19,482 nucleotides of DNA from Pyramidobacter sp. (GCA_016286835.1 JAEEUD010000007.1:1-19482), one strand, 5' to 3'. Positions 1 to 7,300 are shown, counted from the stretch's first letter. Notes: generated by a model from the sequence alone, not told the origin. Numbers and translations: made by a program.

Positions 1-36
1 GTCGCGGAGCGTGCTTACGACTTTACTGTCTTTCAT
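1..36 (-). CDS. citF: Citrate lyase alpha subunit CitF, N-terminal fragment (cut by window edge)
   Basis: Only the first 12 codons are in the window, reading MKDSKVVSTLRD on the minus strand. The ATG at 36-34 overlaps the TGA of citE (35-33) in an ATGA junction, and a GGGAGG ribosome site lies inside the end of citE. The identity comes from gene order: citD-citE-citF is the usual order of citrate lyase operons, where CitF is the citrate:acetyl-ACP transferase subunit. The residues themselves are too few to prove the family. The rest of the gene lies beyond position 1. Confidence 0.6.
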   Translation of the reverse strand, partial: MKDSKVVSTLRD

Positions 37-908
37 TTGTTCGCGCCTCCCTTGATGGCTTCGGCCATGGCGATCGTCTGCTCGGCCCGCGTGACGATCG
101 GCTTGTCGATCATCTTGCCGTGCAGCGAGATCGCGCCGCGGCCCTGCTCCTTGGCCTGACGGATGGCTTCGAGCACTTCGTAGGCGTAGTTGATCTCCTT
201 CTGCGTGGGGCTGAACGCCTCGTTGACGGCGCGCACGTGGCGGGGCGAGATGCACGCCTTGCCCGTGAAGCCCATGCTGCGCGCGAACTGCGCGTCTTTG
301 ACGATGCCCTCGTCGTCGTTCACGTCGGTGAACGGCGTGTCGTACACGTCGATGCCGGCGGCGCGGGCGGCCGAGACCATGCGGCTGCGGGCGTAGAAGA
401 TCTCCGTGCCCTCCTTGGTGCGCGGGCAGCGCAGATCGGCCGTCAAATCTTCGGCGCCGAGGAAGATCGCCGCCACGCGCGGGCAGGCCGCGGCGATGGC
501 AGCAGCGTTTTCAAGTCCTTTGGCCGTCTCGATGAGCGGGATCAGCTTCACTGTGCCGTTCGCAAGACCGCTTTTGGCTTCGATCTCCGAGATGGCCGCG
601 TCGAGCGTGAGCACGTCGTCGGCCCCGTTCACCTTGGTGGGCATGATCAGATCAGGCGCTAGCGGCACGATCTCTTCAAGGTCGTCGCGCCAGTAAGGCG
701 TATCGAGAGAGTTGATGCGCACCGTCAGCTCCACGTTTTTGAAGCCGATCGCCTTGATGGCGCTGCGCACGAGGATGCGGGCGGCGTCCTTCTGATCCGG
801 CGCGACGGCGTCCTCAAGGTCGAGGATGACGTTGTCCGCACCCAGCGCGTCGCCGTTGACGATGATGTTGGGCGTGTTGCCCGGCAGGAACAGCATGGAC
901 CGTCTCAT
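33..908 (-). CDS. citE: Citrate lyase beta subunit CitE (citryl-ACP lyase)
   Basis: This 291-residue protein belongs to the HpcH/HpaI-CitE aldolase family. In citrate lyase the beta subunit cleaves citryl-ACP to oxaloacetate and acetyl-ACP in the cytoplasm. Visible family features are the N-terminal RRSMLFLPGN stretch, the VILDLEDAV strand (residues 27-35), VRIN around Arg64, LIETAKGL with Glu127, and FLGAEDLTADL with Glu153/Asp154; the acidic residues are expected Mg2+ ligands. Length is normal for the family. The ATG at 908 overlaps the citD stop (ATGA) and is preceded by GGAGG, indicating translational coupling. Stand-alone CitE-like proteins exist, but the adjoining citD makes the true citrate lyase subunit the likely reading. 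Confidence 0.93.
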   Translation of the reverse strand: MRRSMLFLPGNTPNIIVNGDALGADNVILDLEDAVAPDQKDAARILVRSAIKAIGFKNVELTVRINSLDTPYWRDDLEEIVPLAPDLIMPTKVNGADDVLTLDAAISEIEAKSGLANGTVKLIPLIETAKGLENAAAIAAACPRVAAIFLGAEDLTADLRCPRTKEGTEIFYARSRMVSAARAAGIDVYDTPFTDVNDDEGIVKDAQFARSMGFTGKACISPRHVRAVNEAFSPTQKEINYAYEVLEAIRQAKEQGRGAISLHGKMIDKPIVTRAEQTIAMAEAIKGGANK

Positions 909-1177
909 TTCGCATCCTCCTTCGCGCCGCGCTTCAGCGCCGTTTCGACACGGGCACGGATCGTGCAGTCGAGTGCCCCCCGGTCGGTGACGCGCACGGC
1001 CGCGCCGCTCACGTCGAACTGCGCCAGCACCTCGCGCACGCTCTTTTCGATGGAATCGCCGAATTGTGCCAGCACCGCCGATTCGATCTCGACGGACACG
1101 GAAGCCGCGGGCGCGACTTCGACAAGCGCGTCGCTGGATTCAAGCGTTCCGGCGACGGCGTTTCTGATGATCTTCAC
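905..1177 (-). CDS. citD: Citrate lyase gamma subunit (acyl carrier protein) CitD
   Basis: This 90-residue acyl carrier subunit of citrate lyase carries the phosphoribosyl-dephospho-CoA arm on which acetyl and citryl groups are swapped. The N-terminus contains AGTLESSD, with Ser14 at the position known to hold the prosthetic group in characterised CitD proteins. QFGDSI and the C-terminal DCTIRARVETA segment also match the family. The start is a GTG at 1177 with AAAGGAG eight bases upstream. It is first in a citD-citE-citF cluster. The ligase CitC and the prosthetic-group enzymes CitX/CitG are not in the window. Confidence 0.93.
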   Translation of the reverse strand: MKIIRNAVAGTLESSDALVEVAPAASVSVEIESAVLAQFGDSIEKSVREVLAQFDVSGAAVRVTDRGALDCTIRARVETALKRGAKEDAK

Positions 1178-1214
1178 AAAAAGCGCTCCTTTCGTTCACG
1201 GATTCTGTTTCATT

Positions 1215-1243
1215 ATTGTAACGCAAATCACAGTGTCGTTCCA
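1215..1243 (-). promoter_or_regulatory. Probable sigma70-type promoter of citDEF
   Basis: On the minus strand a TACAAT -10 element (1220-1215) lies 17 bp after a weak TGGAAC -35 (1243-1238). A start near 1208 would give a leader of about 30 nt before the citD GTG. The weak -35 suggests a need for an activator or a low basal level. Confidence 0.5.
1217..1232 (-). promoter_or_regulatory. CRP/FNR-family-like palindrome overlapping the citD -10
   Basis: The minus strand reads TGTGA-TTTGCG-TTACA, one base away from the CRP consensus TGTGA-N6-TCACA. It overlaps the proposed -10 element, where a bound protein would more likely repress than activate. No regulator gene is in the window, so the assignment rests on sequence similarity only. 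Confidence 0.35.
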
Positions 1244-1294
1244 GTGGCAAAACGCAAACTCTGACCCGGGTAAAAAACGGGAACGATCGATCGC

Positions 1295-1348
1295 AAAAAA
1301 ACACGCCGCGAATTATGTTCCACGGAGAACACAAATTCACGGCGTGTT
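1295..1348 (-). terminator. Intrinsic terminator of the ABC transporter operon
   Basis: Arms at 1348-1334 and 1314-1300 form a 15-bp stem with one C-A mismatch. An inner TGTTC/GAACA helix extends it, and on the minus strand it is followed by seven T residues. It lies just after the stop of the last ATPase gene (1362) and separates that operon from citDEF. Confidence 0.88.
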
Positions 1349-1361
1349 ATGATTACGCAGT

Positions 1362-2330
1362 TTATGCGTAAAGATGGCAGGCAACATGACAGCCCGGCTC
1401 GACTTCTTTCAGCTCGGGCTTTTCGCGGCGGCACACGTCCGTGCACTGGGGGCAGCGCGTCTGGAACGGGCAGCCGGGGGGCAGGTCGACGGGGCTGGGG
1501 ATCTCGCCGGCGAGCGGTTCGATCTTCTCGCCGCGGGCAAAGTCGATCTTGAAGACGACTTTCAGCAGCGCCCGCGTGTAGGGATGCCGGCAGGCTTCGG
1601 AAATGCGCCGGCCTTCGATGAGCTCGACAACGTTGCCGAGGTACATCACGGCCACCTGACGGCACATCAGATCGACGAGGCCCAGGTCGTGGCAGATGAA
1701 CATGTAGGCGATGTGCTTCTCGCGCTGCAGCCTGATCAGCAGCTCGCAGACGGTCTTCTGCACCGACACGTCAAGGGCGCTCGTCGCCTCGTCGCAGACG
1801 ATCACTTCCGGCTCGAGCGCCAGGGCTCGGGCGATGCCGACCCGCTGGCGCTGGCCGCCCGACATGCTGTGCGGGTAGCGGTCCTTGAAATCCTCGGGCA
1901 GTTCGACCATGCGCAGCAGCTCGGCCGCTTTGGCGTCCACGTCGCGGCTTTTGATCAGGCCGAAGTTGCGCAGCGGCTCGCAGAGGATGTCCTTGACCTT
2001 CATCTTCGGGTTGAACGCCGTGGTCGGGTCCTGAAACACCATCTGGATGCGGCGCCTGTTCTGGCGGCGCTTTTCGCCCGTCGCTTCGAGCAGGTTCTCG
2101 CCGTTGTAGATGACTTCGCCCGACGTAGCCGGATGCAGCGAAAGCAGCGTGCGCACGAGCGTGCTCTTGCCGCAGCCGCTCTCGCCGATGATGCCGAGCG
2201 TCTGGCCTTTGTACACGCGCAGGGAGATGTTGTCGCACGCGGTCAGCGAACGTCCGTCTTCGAGCGGGAACTTCTTCGTCAGGCCGCGGATGTCGAGGAC
2301 GACGGGCGCGGCGTTATTCGGCTCGCTCAT
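1362..2330 (-). CDS. ABC importer ATP-binding protein, DppF/OppF/NikE type
   Basis: This is one of two nucleotide-binding subunits of a peptide/nickel-family importer acting at the inner face of the cytoplasmic membrane. Counting from the chosen start, it shows Walker A GESGCGKST (49-57), Q-loop Gln100, the signature MSGGQRQR (156-163), Walker B VIVCDE (to 181) and an H-loop ICHD. The C-terminus has the cysteine-rich oligopeptide-transporter extension (CPFQTRCPQC then DVC). I chose the ATG at 2330, giving 322 aa, over an in-frame TTG at 2348, because the GGAGG that would serve the ATG overlaps the TTG. It overlaps the preceding ATPase gene by 17 nt. The substrate is discussed under the riboswitch. 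Confidence 0.92.
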   Translation of the reverse strand: MSEPNNAAPVVLDIRGLTKKFPLEDGRSLTACDNISLRVYKGQTLGIIGESGCGKSTLVRTLLSLHPATSGEVIYNGENLLEATGEKRRQNRRRIQMVFQDPTTAFNPKMKVKDILCEPLRNFGLIKSRDVDAKAAELLRMVELPEDFKDRYPHSMSGGQRQRVGIARALALEPEVIVCDEATSALDVSVQKTVCELLIRLQREKHIAYMFICHDLGLVDLMCRQVAVMYLGNVVELIEGRRISEACRHPYTRALLKVVFKIDFARGEKIEPLAGEIPSPVDLPPGCPFQTRCPQCTDVCRREKPELKEVEPGCHVACHLYA

Positions 2331-3114
2331 AGTACGGTTCGCCTCCAATCACGGGCACGGCGGCCAGCAGGGTCTTTGTGTACTCGTCGCGCGGGCGGAA
2401 CAGCACCTGTTCGCGCGGGCCGCTCTCGACGACGCGGCCTCCCTTCATGACGATGATCTTGTTGGACATGTACGAGGCCACGCCGAGGTTGTGCGTGACG
2501 ATGATGACGGCAGCGTTGTACTCGTTGCGCACGTCCACGATCTGGCGGATGATCTGCGCCTGCGTGGTCACGTCGAGCGCGCTCGTCGGCTCGTCGGCCA
2601 GCAGCAGGCGGGGGCTGAAGGTCATCGCCATGGCGATGCCGACGCGCTGTCTCATGCCGCCGGAAAGCTCGAACGGGAAGCTGCGCATGACGTTCTCGAC
2701 GTTGGGCAGGAACATGCGCGCAAGCATTTCCTCCGCCTGCGCTTTCGCGTCCGCCGCGCTTTTCTCGGGCGTGTGGGCGCGGATATAGTCGCAAAACTGC
2801 GAGCCGATCGTGCGGATGGGATTGAGCATCGCGCCGCTGTCCTGAAAGATCATCGACATGGCGGTGCCGCGCATCTCGCGCCACTGCGCGGGCGTGTTGC
2901 CAAGCAGGCTGCGGCCTTCGTAGACGATGTCGCCGCCCGAGACTCGCCCCGCGCCGGGCAGACAGCCCATGATCGCGCGGATGACGGTGGTCTTGCCGCT
3001 GCCGCTCTCGCCGACGATGGAGAGGATCTCGCCGCGCTCCAGTTCCAGATCGACGCCCTCAACGGTCTTGCGCGTGCCGTAGCTGACGTCAAGGTTCTTC
3101 ACTTCCAGAAGCAT
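2314..3114 (-). CDS. ABC importer ATP-binding protein, DppD/OppD/NikD type
   Basis: This second ATPase subunit has 266 residues, with Walker A GESGSGKTT (35-43), signature ELSGGMRQR (149-157), Walker B LLLADE (170-175) and an H-loop VTHN. It is shorter than typical DppD (about 320 aa) and lacks the cysteine-rich C-terminal extension seen in its partner; NikD-type ATPases are also short. The ATG at 3114 has AAAGGAG six bases upstream. The gene follows the binding-protein gene after a 180-bp gap filled by an inverted repeat, and its end overlaps the next ATPase gene. Confidence 0.92.
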   Translation of the reverse strand: MLLEVKNLDVSYGTRKTVEGVDLELERGEILSIVGESGSGKTTVIRAIMGCLPGAGRVSGGDIVYEGRSLLGNTPAQWREMRGTAMSMIFQDSGAMLNPIRTIGSQFCDYIRAHTPEKSAADAKAQAEEMLARMFLPNVENVMRSFPFELSGGMRQRVGIAMAMTFSPRLLLADEPTSALDVTTQAQIIRQIVDVRNEYNAAVIIVTHNLGVASYMSNKIIVMKGGRVVESGPREQVLFRPRDEYTKTLLAAVPVIGGEPYYERAE

Positions 3115-3149
3115 GAGCCGCTCCTTTCTGTTTCATGAAAACCGAACCA

Positions 3150-3274
3150 AACGCGAAGACGCGAAGGCGCCAAGAAAACCGGAAAGATCGCTTCGAGTGA
3201 GTTTGTTTCATGTGAAACACAACGGAAAAACTGTTTCCGGATATGCCTTCTTCGCGTCTTAGCGTCTTCGCGTT
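3150..3274. repeat. Intergenic inverted repeat A with 8-bp-periodic arms
   Basis: The left arm (3150-3176) and right arm (3248-3274) are inverted copies matching at 24 of 27 positions. Each arm is itself three tandem 8-bp units: ACGCGAAG, ACGCGAAG, GCGCCAAG on the left, and CTTCGCGT, CTTAGCGT, CTTCGCGT on the right. The 71-bp centre holds a near-parS palindrome. It fills the gap between the binding-protein gene and the following ATPase gene. A related element lies on the other side of the binding-protein gene. Confidence 0.8.
3204..3219. other. parS-like 16-bp palindrome in repeat A
   Basis: The site TGTTTCATGTGAAACA is a perfect dyad and differs from the ParB-binding consensus TGTTNCACGTGAAACA by one central base. 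It lies in the middle of inverted repeat A. No parA or parB gene is in the window, so it may be a true outlying parS, or simply part of the repeat. Confidence 0.4.
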
Positions 3275-3296
3275 GGATCTTGTCTAGCTTTTCGCG

Positions 3297-4859
3297 TTAC
3301 TTCGCGGGGCGGGTCTCCTTCGTCAGCCAGTAGTAGTCGCAGGGCTGGATCTCCGCGCCGGTGACGGTGAGGTTGCTGACCATGTTCGTCTGCGGATAGC
3401 CGAAGATGACCGTGCCGGCCTCGTCGAGGATGATCTTTTCCATCTCGACGACGATCTCGCGGCGCTTCGCCGGATCAAACTCGACAGCCAGCTTGTCGCT
3501 CAGCTCGTCGTAGCGGGCATTGGAGAAGCCGCTGCCGTTCTGGGGGTTGCTGCCCTTGGCAGGGTCGCCGTCGTGACGGTTCGTCTTCCAGTACATGTTG
3601 ACGAACACCTCGGGATCGCCGGCCTGTGCCGTCAGCACGTTGGAGATGAGGATGTCGTACTCGCCGCGGATGCCGATGCCGTCAAGCACGTTGTAATCCA
3701 CGTTCTTCAGGTTGATCTTGAAGCCCACGCCGCTCGCGTCGGCCTGCGTGGCCTCGGCAAACAGGGGCAGCTCGGCGCGGCCGGAGTAGAAGATGAAGTC
3801 GAGCTCCAGCTTCTTGCCGTCCTTCTCGCGCACGCCGTCCTTGCCCATCTTCCAGCCGGCCTTCTCAAGCAGGTCTTCGGCGCTGTCGGGGTCGTAGCCG
3901 TTGGGGTCCTTCAGATTGGCGAAATCGTAGTCCATCGAGGGCGGCATGAGCGGACCGCCGGCCGTGAACGTGTCTTTCAGCAGCACCTTGCAGTACGTCT
4001 CGCGGTCGAGCGAACGCAGGAGCGCCTGACGCACGGCCTTGTCGGCAAGGATGCGTCCGGGAGCCTGATTGAGACGGCCGAGGACGTCGCGAAGCGAGGG
4101 GATGGCGCTGATGTAGAACTTGCTCTTGTCGCCGAACAGCGCCAGGTCGCCGGCGGAGATGTTGATCGCCATGTCGATCTCGCCCGACTGGAGCGCCATC
4201 GCGCGCGTGTTCGGGTCGTCGATCGTGTGGATGTTGACGGCGTCGAAGGGGACTTCGCCGTCCCAGTAGTTGGGATTGCGCACCATCTCGGCCAGCGCCT
4301 TGGTGTAGTTCTTCACCATGTACGGGCCGGTGCAGATCGCGCCCTGCTTGGCGTAGTCGCGGTCGGTCACGCTCGTGTCGATGATGATGAAGAGCGGGTC
4401 ACCGAAGATGCCCGGCAGCGTCGGCACGGGCTTTTTCGTCTTGACGATGACGTTCTGGCCGTCCCAGGTGATCGAGTCGCACTCGAACATCGAGCGGGCG
4501 CGCGGCGCCTTGTCAAGCGTGCGCTGCAGCGACTTCCCGGCCGCTTCGCCGGTGACCTTGTTGCCGTTGGAGAATACGGCGCGGTCGTCGATCGTGAACG
4601 TCCAGGTCAGCTTGTCGTCGCTGATCTTCCACTCCTTCGCCAGCCAGGGCACCGCGTTCATCTTCGTGTCGAACTTGACGAGGCACTCGCCCAGGCCGTA
4701 CCGCATGACGACCCAGCCGAAGTAGTTGTCCGTCGTCTCCAGACTGTCGGCGAAGTTCGTGACGCCGAACTTGAGCATCTCCTTCGTCGCACCGAACGAG
4801 CAGGCCGATGCCGCCAGAACCGCCGCGGCCGCAAGGCCGCACACCCATGACTTTTTCAT
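3297..4859 (-). CDS. ABC importer substrate-binding protein, family 5 (Dpp/Opp/NikA type)
   Basis: This 520-residue extracytoplasmic solute-binding protein has an N-terminal signal (MKK, then a hydrophobic Ala-rich core, to about residue 24). Cys20 lies in the core but the preceding AASA is a poor lipobox, so a soluble periplasmic form is likelier than a lipoprotein. Family-5 hallmarks include VPWLAKEW, TWTFTIDDRAVFSNG, CTGPYMV, NPNYWDG, DDPNTRAMALQSGEIDM and AVRQALLRSLDR. The VPWLAKEW to FSNG stretch recalls E. coli NikA (IPWLAKSW...FSNGE), but peptide binders share this region. The ATG at 4859 has AAAGGAG about 11 bases upstream. The gene sits between two inverted repeats and shares the riboswitch-controlled operon. 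Confidence 0.9.
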   Translation of the reverse strand: MKKSWVCGLAAAAVLAASACSFGATKEMLKFGVTNFADSLETTDNYFGWVVMRYGLGECLVKFDTKMNAVPWLAKEWKISDDKLTWTFTIDDRAVFSNGNKVTGEAAGKSLQRTLDKAPRARSMFECDSITWDGQNVIVKTKKPVPTLPGIFGDPLFIIIDTSVTDRDYAKQGAICTGPYMVKNYTKALAEMVRNPNYWDGEVPFDAVNIHTIDDPNTRAMALQSGEIDMAINISAGDLALFGDKSKFYISAIPSLRDVLGRLNQAPGRILADKAVRQALLRSLDRETYCKVLLKDTFTAGGPLMPPSMDYDFANLKDPNGYDPDSAEDLLEKAGWKMGKDGVREKDGKKLELDFIFYSGRAELPLFAEATQADASGVGFKINLKNVDYNVLDGIGIRGEYDILISNVLTAQAGDPEVFVNMYWKTNRHDGDPAKGSNPQNGSGFSNARYDELSDKLAVEFDPAKRREIVVEMEKIILDEAGTVIFGYPQTNMVSNLTVTGAEIQPCDYYWLTKETRPAK

Positions 4860-4904
4860 TCTCAACCAGTCTCCTTTGCATGTTATAAAATCAAATTCAA
4901 ATCC

Positions 4905-5043
4905 GACACGAAGACTCAAAGACACGAAGGAATCGGAAGAAAAACGCGCGTAACGTTTTATTGCGCTCTCGTGCTCAAACGACCTCAGACACGTTTTTAT
5001 CCAAAAATCTTCTTTGTGTCTTTGTGTCTTAGGGCCTTTGCGT
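4905..5043. repeat. Intergenic inverted repeat B, related to repeat A
   Basis: The left arm has units ACACGAAG, ACTCAAAG, ACACGAAG (4906-4929). The right arm has units CTTTGTGT, CTTTGTGT, CTTAGGGC, CTTTGCGT (5012-5043), pairing with the left arm at about 20 of 26 positions. A TTCAAAT/ATTTGAA pair flanks it further out. The 8-bp unit and arrangement match repeat A, but GC content is lower and the centre lacks the parS-like site. It occupies the gap between the second permease gene and the binding-protein gene. Confidence 0.7.
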
Positions 5044-5070
5044 TAAAGAATTTGAACCTGAATCAGCTTT

Positions 5071-5901
5071 TTATCCTTCCTGCCGCGGGTCGAGCACGTC
5101 GCGGAGCGCGTCGCCCCAGCGGTTGAAGATCACCACGGTGATGAAGATCGCCAGCCCCGGGAACGCCATCAGCCACGGCGCCGACTGGAACTGCTGACGT
5201 CCTTCGTTGAGCATCAGCCCCCATTCGGGCGCGGGCGGCTGCGAGCCGAAGCCGAGGAACGACAGTCCCGCCAGCTCCATCATCATCGCGCCGATATCCG
5301 ACGCCGCCGTGATCACCATCAGCGGCAGGATGTTGGGCAGGATGTGCGACATAAGGATGTGCAGAGGCTTGCCGCCGCAGACGATCGCCGCCTCGACGAA
5401 ATCGCGCTTTTTGATCTTCAGCACCATGCTGCGTGCCAGCCGCGCGTATTTCGTCCACGTCACGATCGTCAGGGCGATCATGGCGTTGATCAGACTGCCG
5501 CCGAGGATGCCGGCCACGGCGATGGCGAGGATCATGCCGGGGAACGAGATCATCATGTCCGACACACGCATGATGAGCGTGTCGGTGATCCCGCCGAAAT
5601 AGCCGGCGACCACGCCCAGCGACGTGCCGACGATGAAGATGACCGTCACCAGAACGAGCACGCTCGTCAGCGAATAGCGCGCGCCGTAAAGGATGCGGCT
5701 GAAACAGTCGCGTCCCAGCTTGTCCGTGCCGAACCAGTGCGCGGCCGACGGGGCCTGAAACGCGTCGCGCATCCGCGCCCGCAGAGGATTGTAGGGCGTC
5801 AGCTCCGGCGCGAATACGGCGATGAGGATCAATGCCAGCACCAGCAGCGTCATCACCTGAAAGGCGCGGTTCCGTTTCAGGCCGTTCCACAGGTTCTCCA
5901 T
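5071..5901 (-). CDS. ABC importer permease, DppC/OppC/NikC type
   Basis: This 276-residue inner-membrane permease has the expected N-terminal anchor segment (about residues 15-32) followed by a periplasmic stretch ending HWFGTDKLGRDCFSRILYGAR, which is typical of the DppC/NikC subfamily. The cytoplasmic EAA loop that contacts the ATPase is visible as VEAAIVCGGKPLHILMSHIL. Length is normal. The ATG at 5901 lies one base after the stop of the first permease gene, so the two are translationally coupled. Confidence 0.93.
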   Translation of the reverse strand: MENLWNGLKRNRAFQVMTLLVLALILIAVFAPELTPYNPLRARMRDAFQAPSAAHWFGTDKLGRDCFSRILYGARYSLTSVLVLVTVIFIVGTSLGVVAGYFGGITDTLIMRVSDMMISFPGMILAIAVAGILGGSLINAMIALTIVTWTKYARLARSMVLKIKKRDFVEAAIVCGGKPLHILMSHILPNILPLMVITAASDIGAMMMELAGLSFLGFGSQPPAPEWGLMLNEGRQQFQSAPWLMAFPGLAIFITVVIFNRWGDALRDVLDPRQEG

Positions 5902-5902
5902 G

Positions 5903-6847
5903 TCAGTGTCCCGCCTTTCTCAGCCGCGGATCGAGCGCCGTGTACGACATATCGACGACGAGGTTGATGACCATGTACATCAGCGCGATCCAGAGCACGA
6001 TGCCCTGCACCAGCTGAAAATCGCGGTAGATGATCGCTTCGACGGCCAGATAGCCCAGCCCCGGCCACGAGAAGACGATCTCCACCACCGCCGAGCCGCC
6101 CAGCAGGCTGCCGAACGACAGCCCCAGCAGCGTGATCAGCGGCAGCATCGCGTTGGGCAGCACTTCGCGCCAGAGGATGTAGCGCTCCGTCATGCCGCGG
6201 GCGCGCGCCCCCGTCACGTAGTCCTGATGCAGTTCCTCCAGCACCGCGGCACGCACCTGACGCGTGTACTTCGAGGCCATGACGATGCCCAGCGTCAGCG
6301 CCGGCATGATCAGATTTTTGAACGCCAGTGAGCCGCCCACGATCGGCAGCCATTTCAGTTTCAATCCCAGCGTCCACAGCAGCATCAGCCCCATCCAGAA
6401 GTTCGGGATCGAGATGCCCATGAACGTGATCGAACTCGTGAACCAGTCAAACAAGCTGTTCTGCTTCACCGCGCTGTACACGCCCAACGGCAGCGACACG
6501 GCCAGCATGAACGCCGTCGCCGCCAGCGACAACATGAGCGTTGGCTTGAGCGAGATCATCAGCTGCTCGATCACCGGAGCCTTGACCGAGTAGGAAAAGC
6601 CGAGATTGCCCTTCAGCGCTCTCCCCAGCCAGCTCAGGTACTGGAAGATAAACGGCTTGTCCAGCCCCAGCTCGGCGCGCAGTGCGTCCAGCTCCTGCTG
6701 TGACACGACGATGTCCTCGTTGCCGGCGATCATCTGCCGCACCGGGTCTCCCGGCGACAGCATGACCAGCGCGAACGTGATGAAGCTGATGCCAAGCAGC
6801 ACGAGCGCGATCTGGATCAGCCGCCGCGCAAGGCGTTTCCACGACAC
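5903..6847 (-). CDS. ABC importer permease, DppB/OppB/NikB type
   Basis: This first gene of the importer operon encodes a 314-residue permease that dimerises with the DppC-type subunit. The first membrane segment begins a few residues in (RRLIQIALVLLG) and is followed by LSPGDPVRQM. The EAA loop reads DYVTGARARGMTERYILWREV. The reading frame stays open upstream to 7000, but that extension is an Arg-rich translation of the leader and terminator. I chose the GTG at 6847, which has AGGGG about ten bases upstream and gives the family's normal N-terminus. Transcription reaches it only after the B12 riboswitch terminator. Confidence 0.9.
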   Translation of the reverse strand: MSWKRLARRLIQIALVLLGISFITFALVMLSPGDPVRQMIAGNEDIVVSQQELDALRAELGLDKPFIFQYLSWLGRALKGNLGFSYSVKAPVIEQLMISLKPTLMLSLAATAFMLAVSLPLGVYSAVKQNSLFDWFTSSITFMGISIPNFWMGLMLLWTLGLKLKWLPIVGGSLAFKNLIMPALTLGIVMASKYTRQVRAAVLEELHQDYVTGARARGMTERYILWREVLPNAMLPLITLLGLSFGSLLGGSAVVEIVFSWPGLGYLAVEAIIYRDFQLVQGIVLWIALMYMVINLVVDMSYTALDPRLRKAGH

Positions 6848-6896
6848 TTTCGCCCATCCCCTCTCTCGAATTAAAACGCGCCGCCGCAACGTTCGG

Positions 6897-6915
6897 GCGG
6901 GAGGATCTCTCCCGC
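6897..6915 (-). other. Small leader hairpin before the first permease gene
   Basis: The minus strand can form a 7-bp hairpin GCGGGAG-AGATC-CTCCCGC between the riboswitch terminator and the permease start. Its 3' arm contains CCTCCC, complementary to purine-rich ribosome-binding sequences. It could influence access to the AGGGG site about 40 nt downstream, or have no function. Confidence 0.3.
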
Positions 6916-6952
6916 AGAAACGCCGCCGGCGGCGCGAGCGCATCCTGCGATA

Positions 6953-6992
6953 AAAAAACGCGCCGACTTTCGTCTCATACGAAAATCGGCGC
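6953..6992 (-). terminator. Riboswitch-controlled intrinsic terminator (attenuator)
   Basis: On the minus strand a 14-bp stem (arms 6992-6979 and 6973-6960, one G-U wobble, 5-nt loop) is followed by seven T residues (6959-6953). No gene lies upstream on this strand within its transcript. It stands between the cobalamin aptamer and the permease start, so it is best read as the expression platform: high cobalamin should favour termination. Confidence 0.85.
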
Positions 6993-7044
6993 ATCCGCAT
7001 TCATGTGCACGATCGTCGCCCGTCCGTGCAGGACGTGCGACGCT

Positions 7045-7300
7045 TCCCGAAAAAATGCAAGTCTCCTGACTCGCGCTCCGAAAAGGGCCCCGTTTCCAAA
7101 AAGTCCCCTTTCACGCTCCCGTCCTACCTTCCCACGGCTCGCAGTTCGTGCCGCAGTGGCGGACTTTCGTCCACGCGTTCGTGAAAACGCTTCGGCGGGA
7201 TCTCGCGCTTACAGTGCCGGCAACGCGGGGCTTTCAACCCCATTCCATCTCACGCTTCCGCCTGGCCCAAACGGACTGTACGGCCGGAAGCGGCACTTTC
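7045..7300 (-). ncRNA. Cobalamin (adenosylcobalamin/B12) riboswitch
   Basis: The minus strand carries the conserved blocks of the cobalamin aptamer in order. These are a GTGCCGCTTCC / GGAAGCG arm; GGAATGGGGTTGAAAGCCCC; GCACTGTAAGCG; the core GCCACTG (7160-7154); GGGAAGG (7133-7127); and the 3' B12 box AGTCAGGAGACTTGC (7071-7057). Exact outer ends are estimated. A second strong hairpin (about 7042-7014, CGTCGC/GCGACG plus CGTCC/GGACG) follows the aptamer, then the terminator. Cobalamin riboswitches usually control B12 synthesis, B12 uptake or cobalt uptake; here the regulated genes are a Dpp/Nik-type ABC importer. This structure accounts for the gene-free stretch 6848-7350. Confidence 0.92.

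Noticed and set aside
3121..3296. Promoter for a separate ATPase-gene transcript in the 180-bp gap
   Set aside because: No convincing -35/-10 pair on the minus strand; the gap is accounted for by inverted repeat A.
3573..4850. 425-codon plus-strand frame over the binding-protein gene
   Set aside because: It has low-complexity His/Val/Asp/Arg-rich translation typical of the complement of a high-GC coding sequence, and no ribosome site or promoter.
3150..5043. CRISPR-like array from the repeated 8-bp units
   Set aside because: Units are far too short, are contiguous rather than spaced, and are arranged as inverted arms.
6848..7000. N-terminal extension of the first permease to position 7000
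   Set aside because: The extra 51 residues are an Arg-rich translation of the terminator and leader; the normal family N-terminus starts at GTG 6847.
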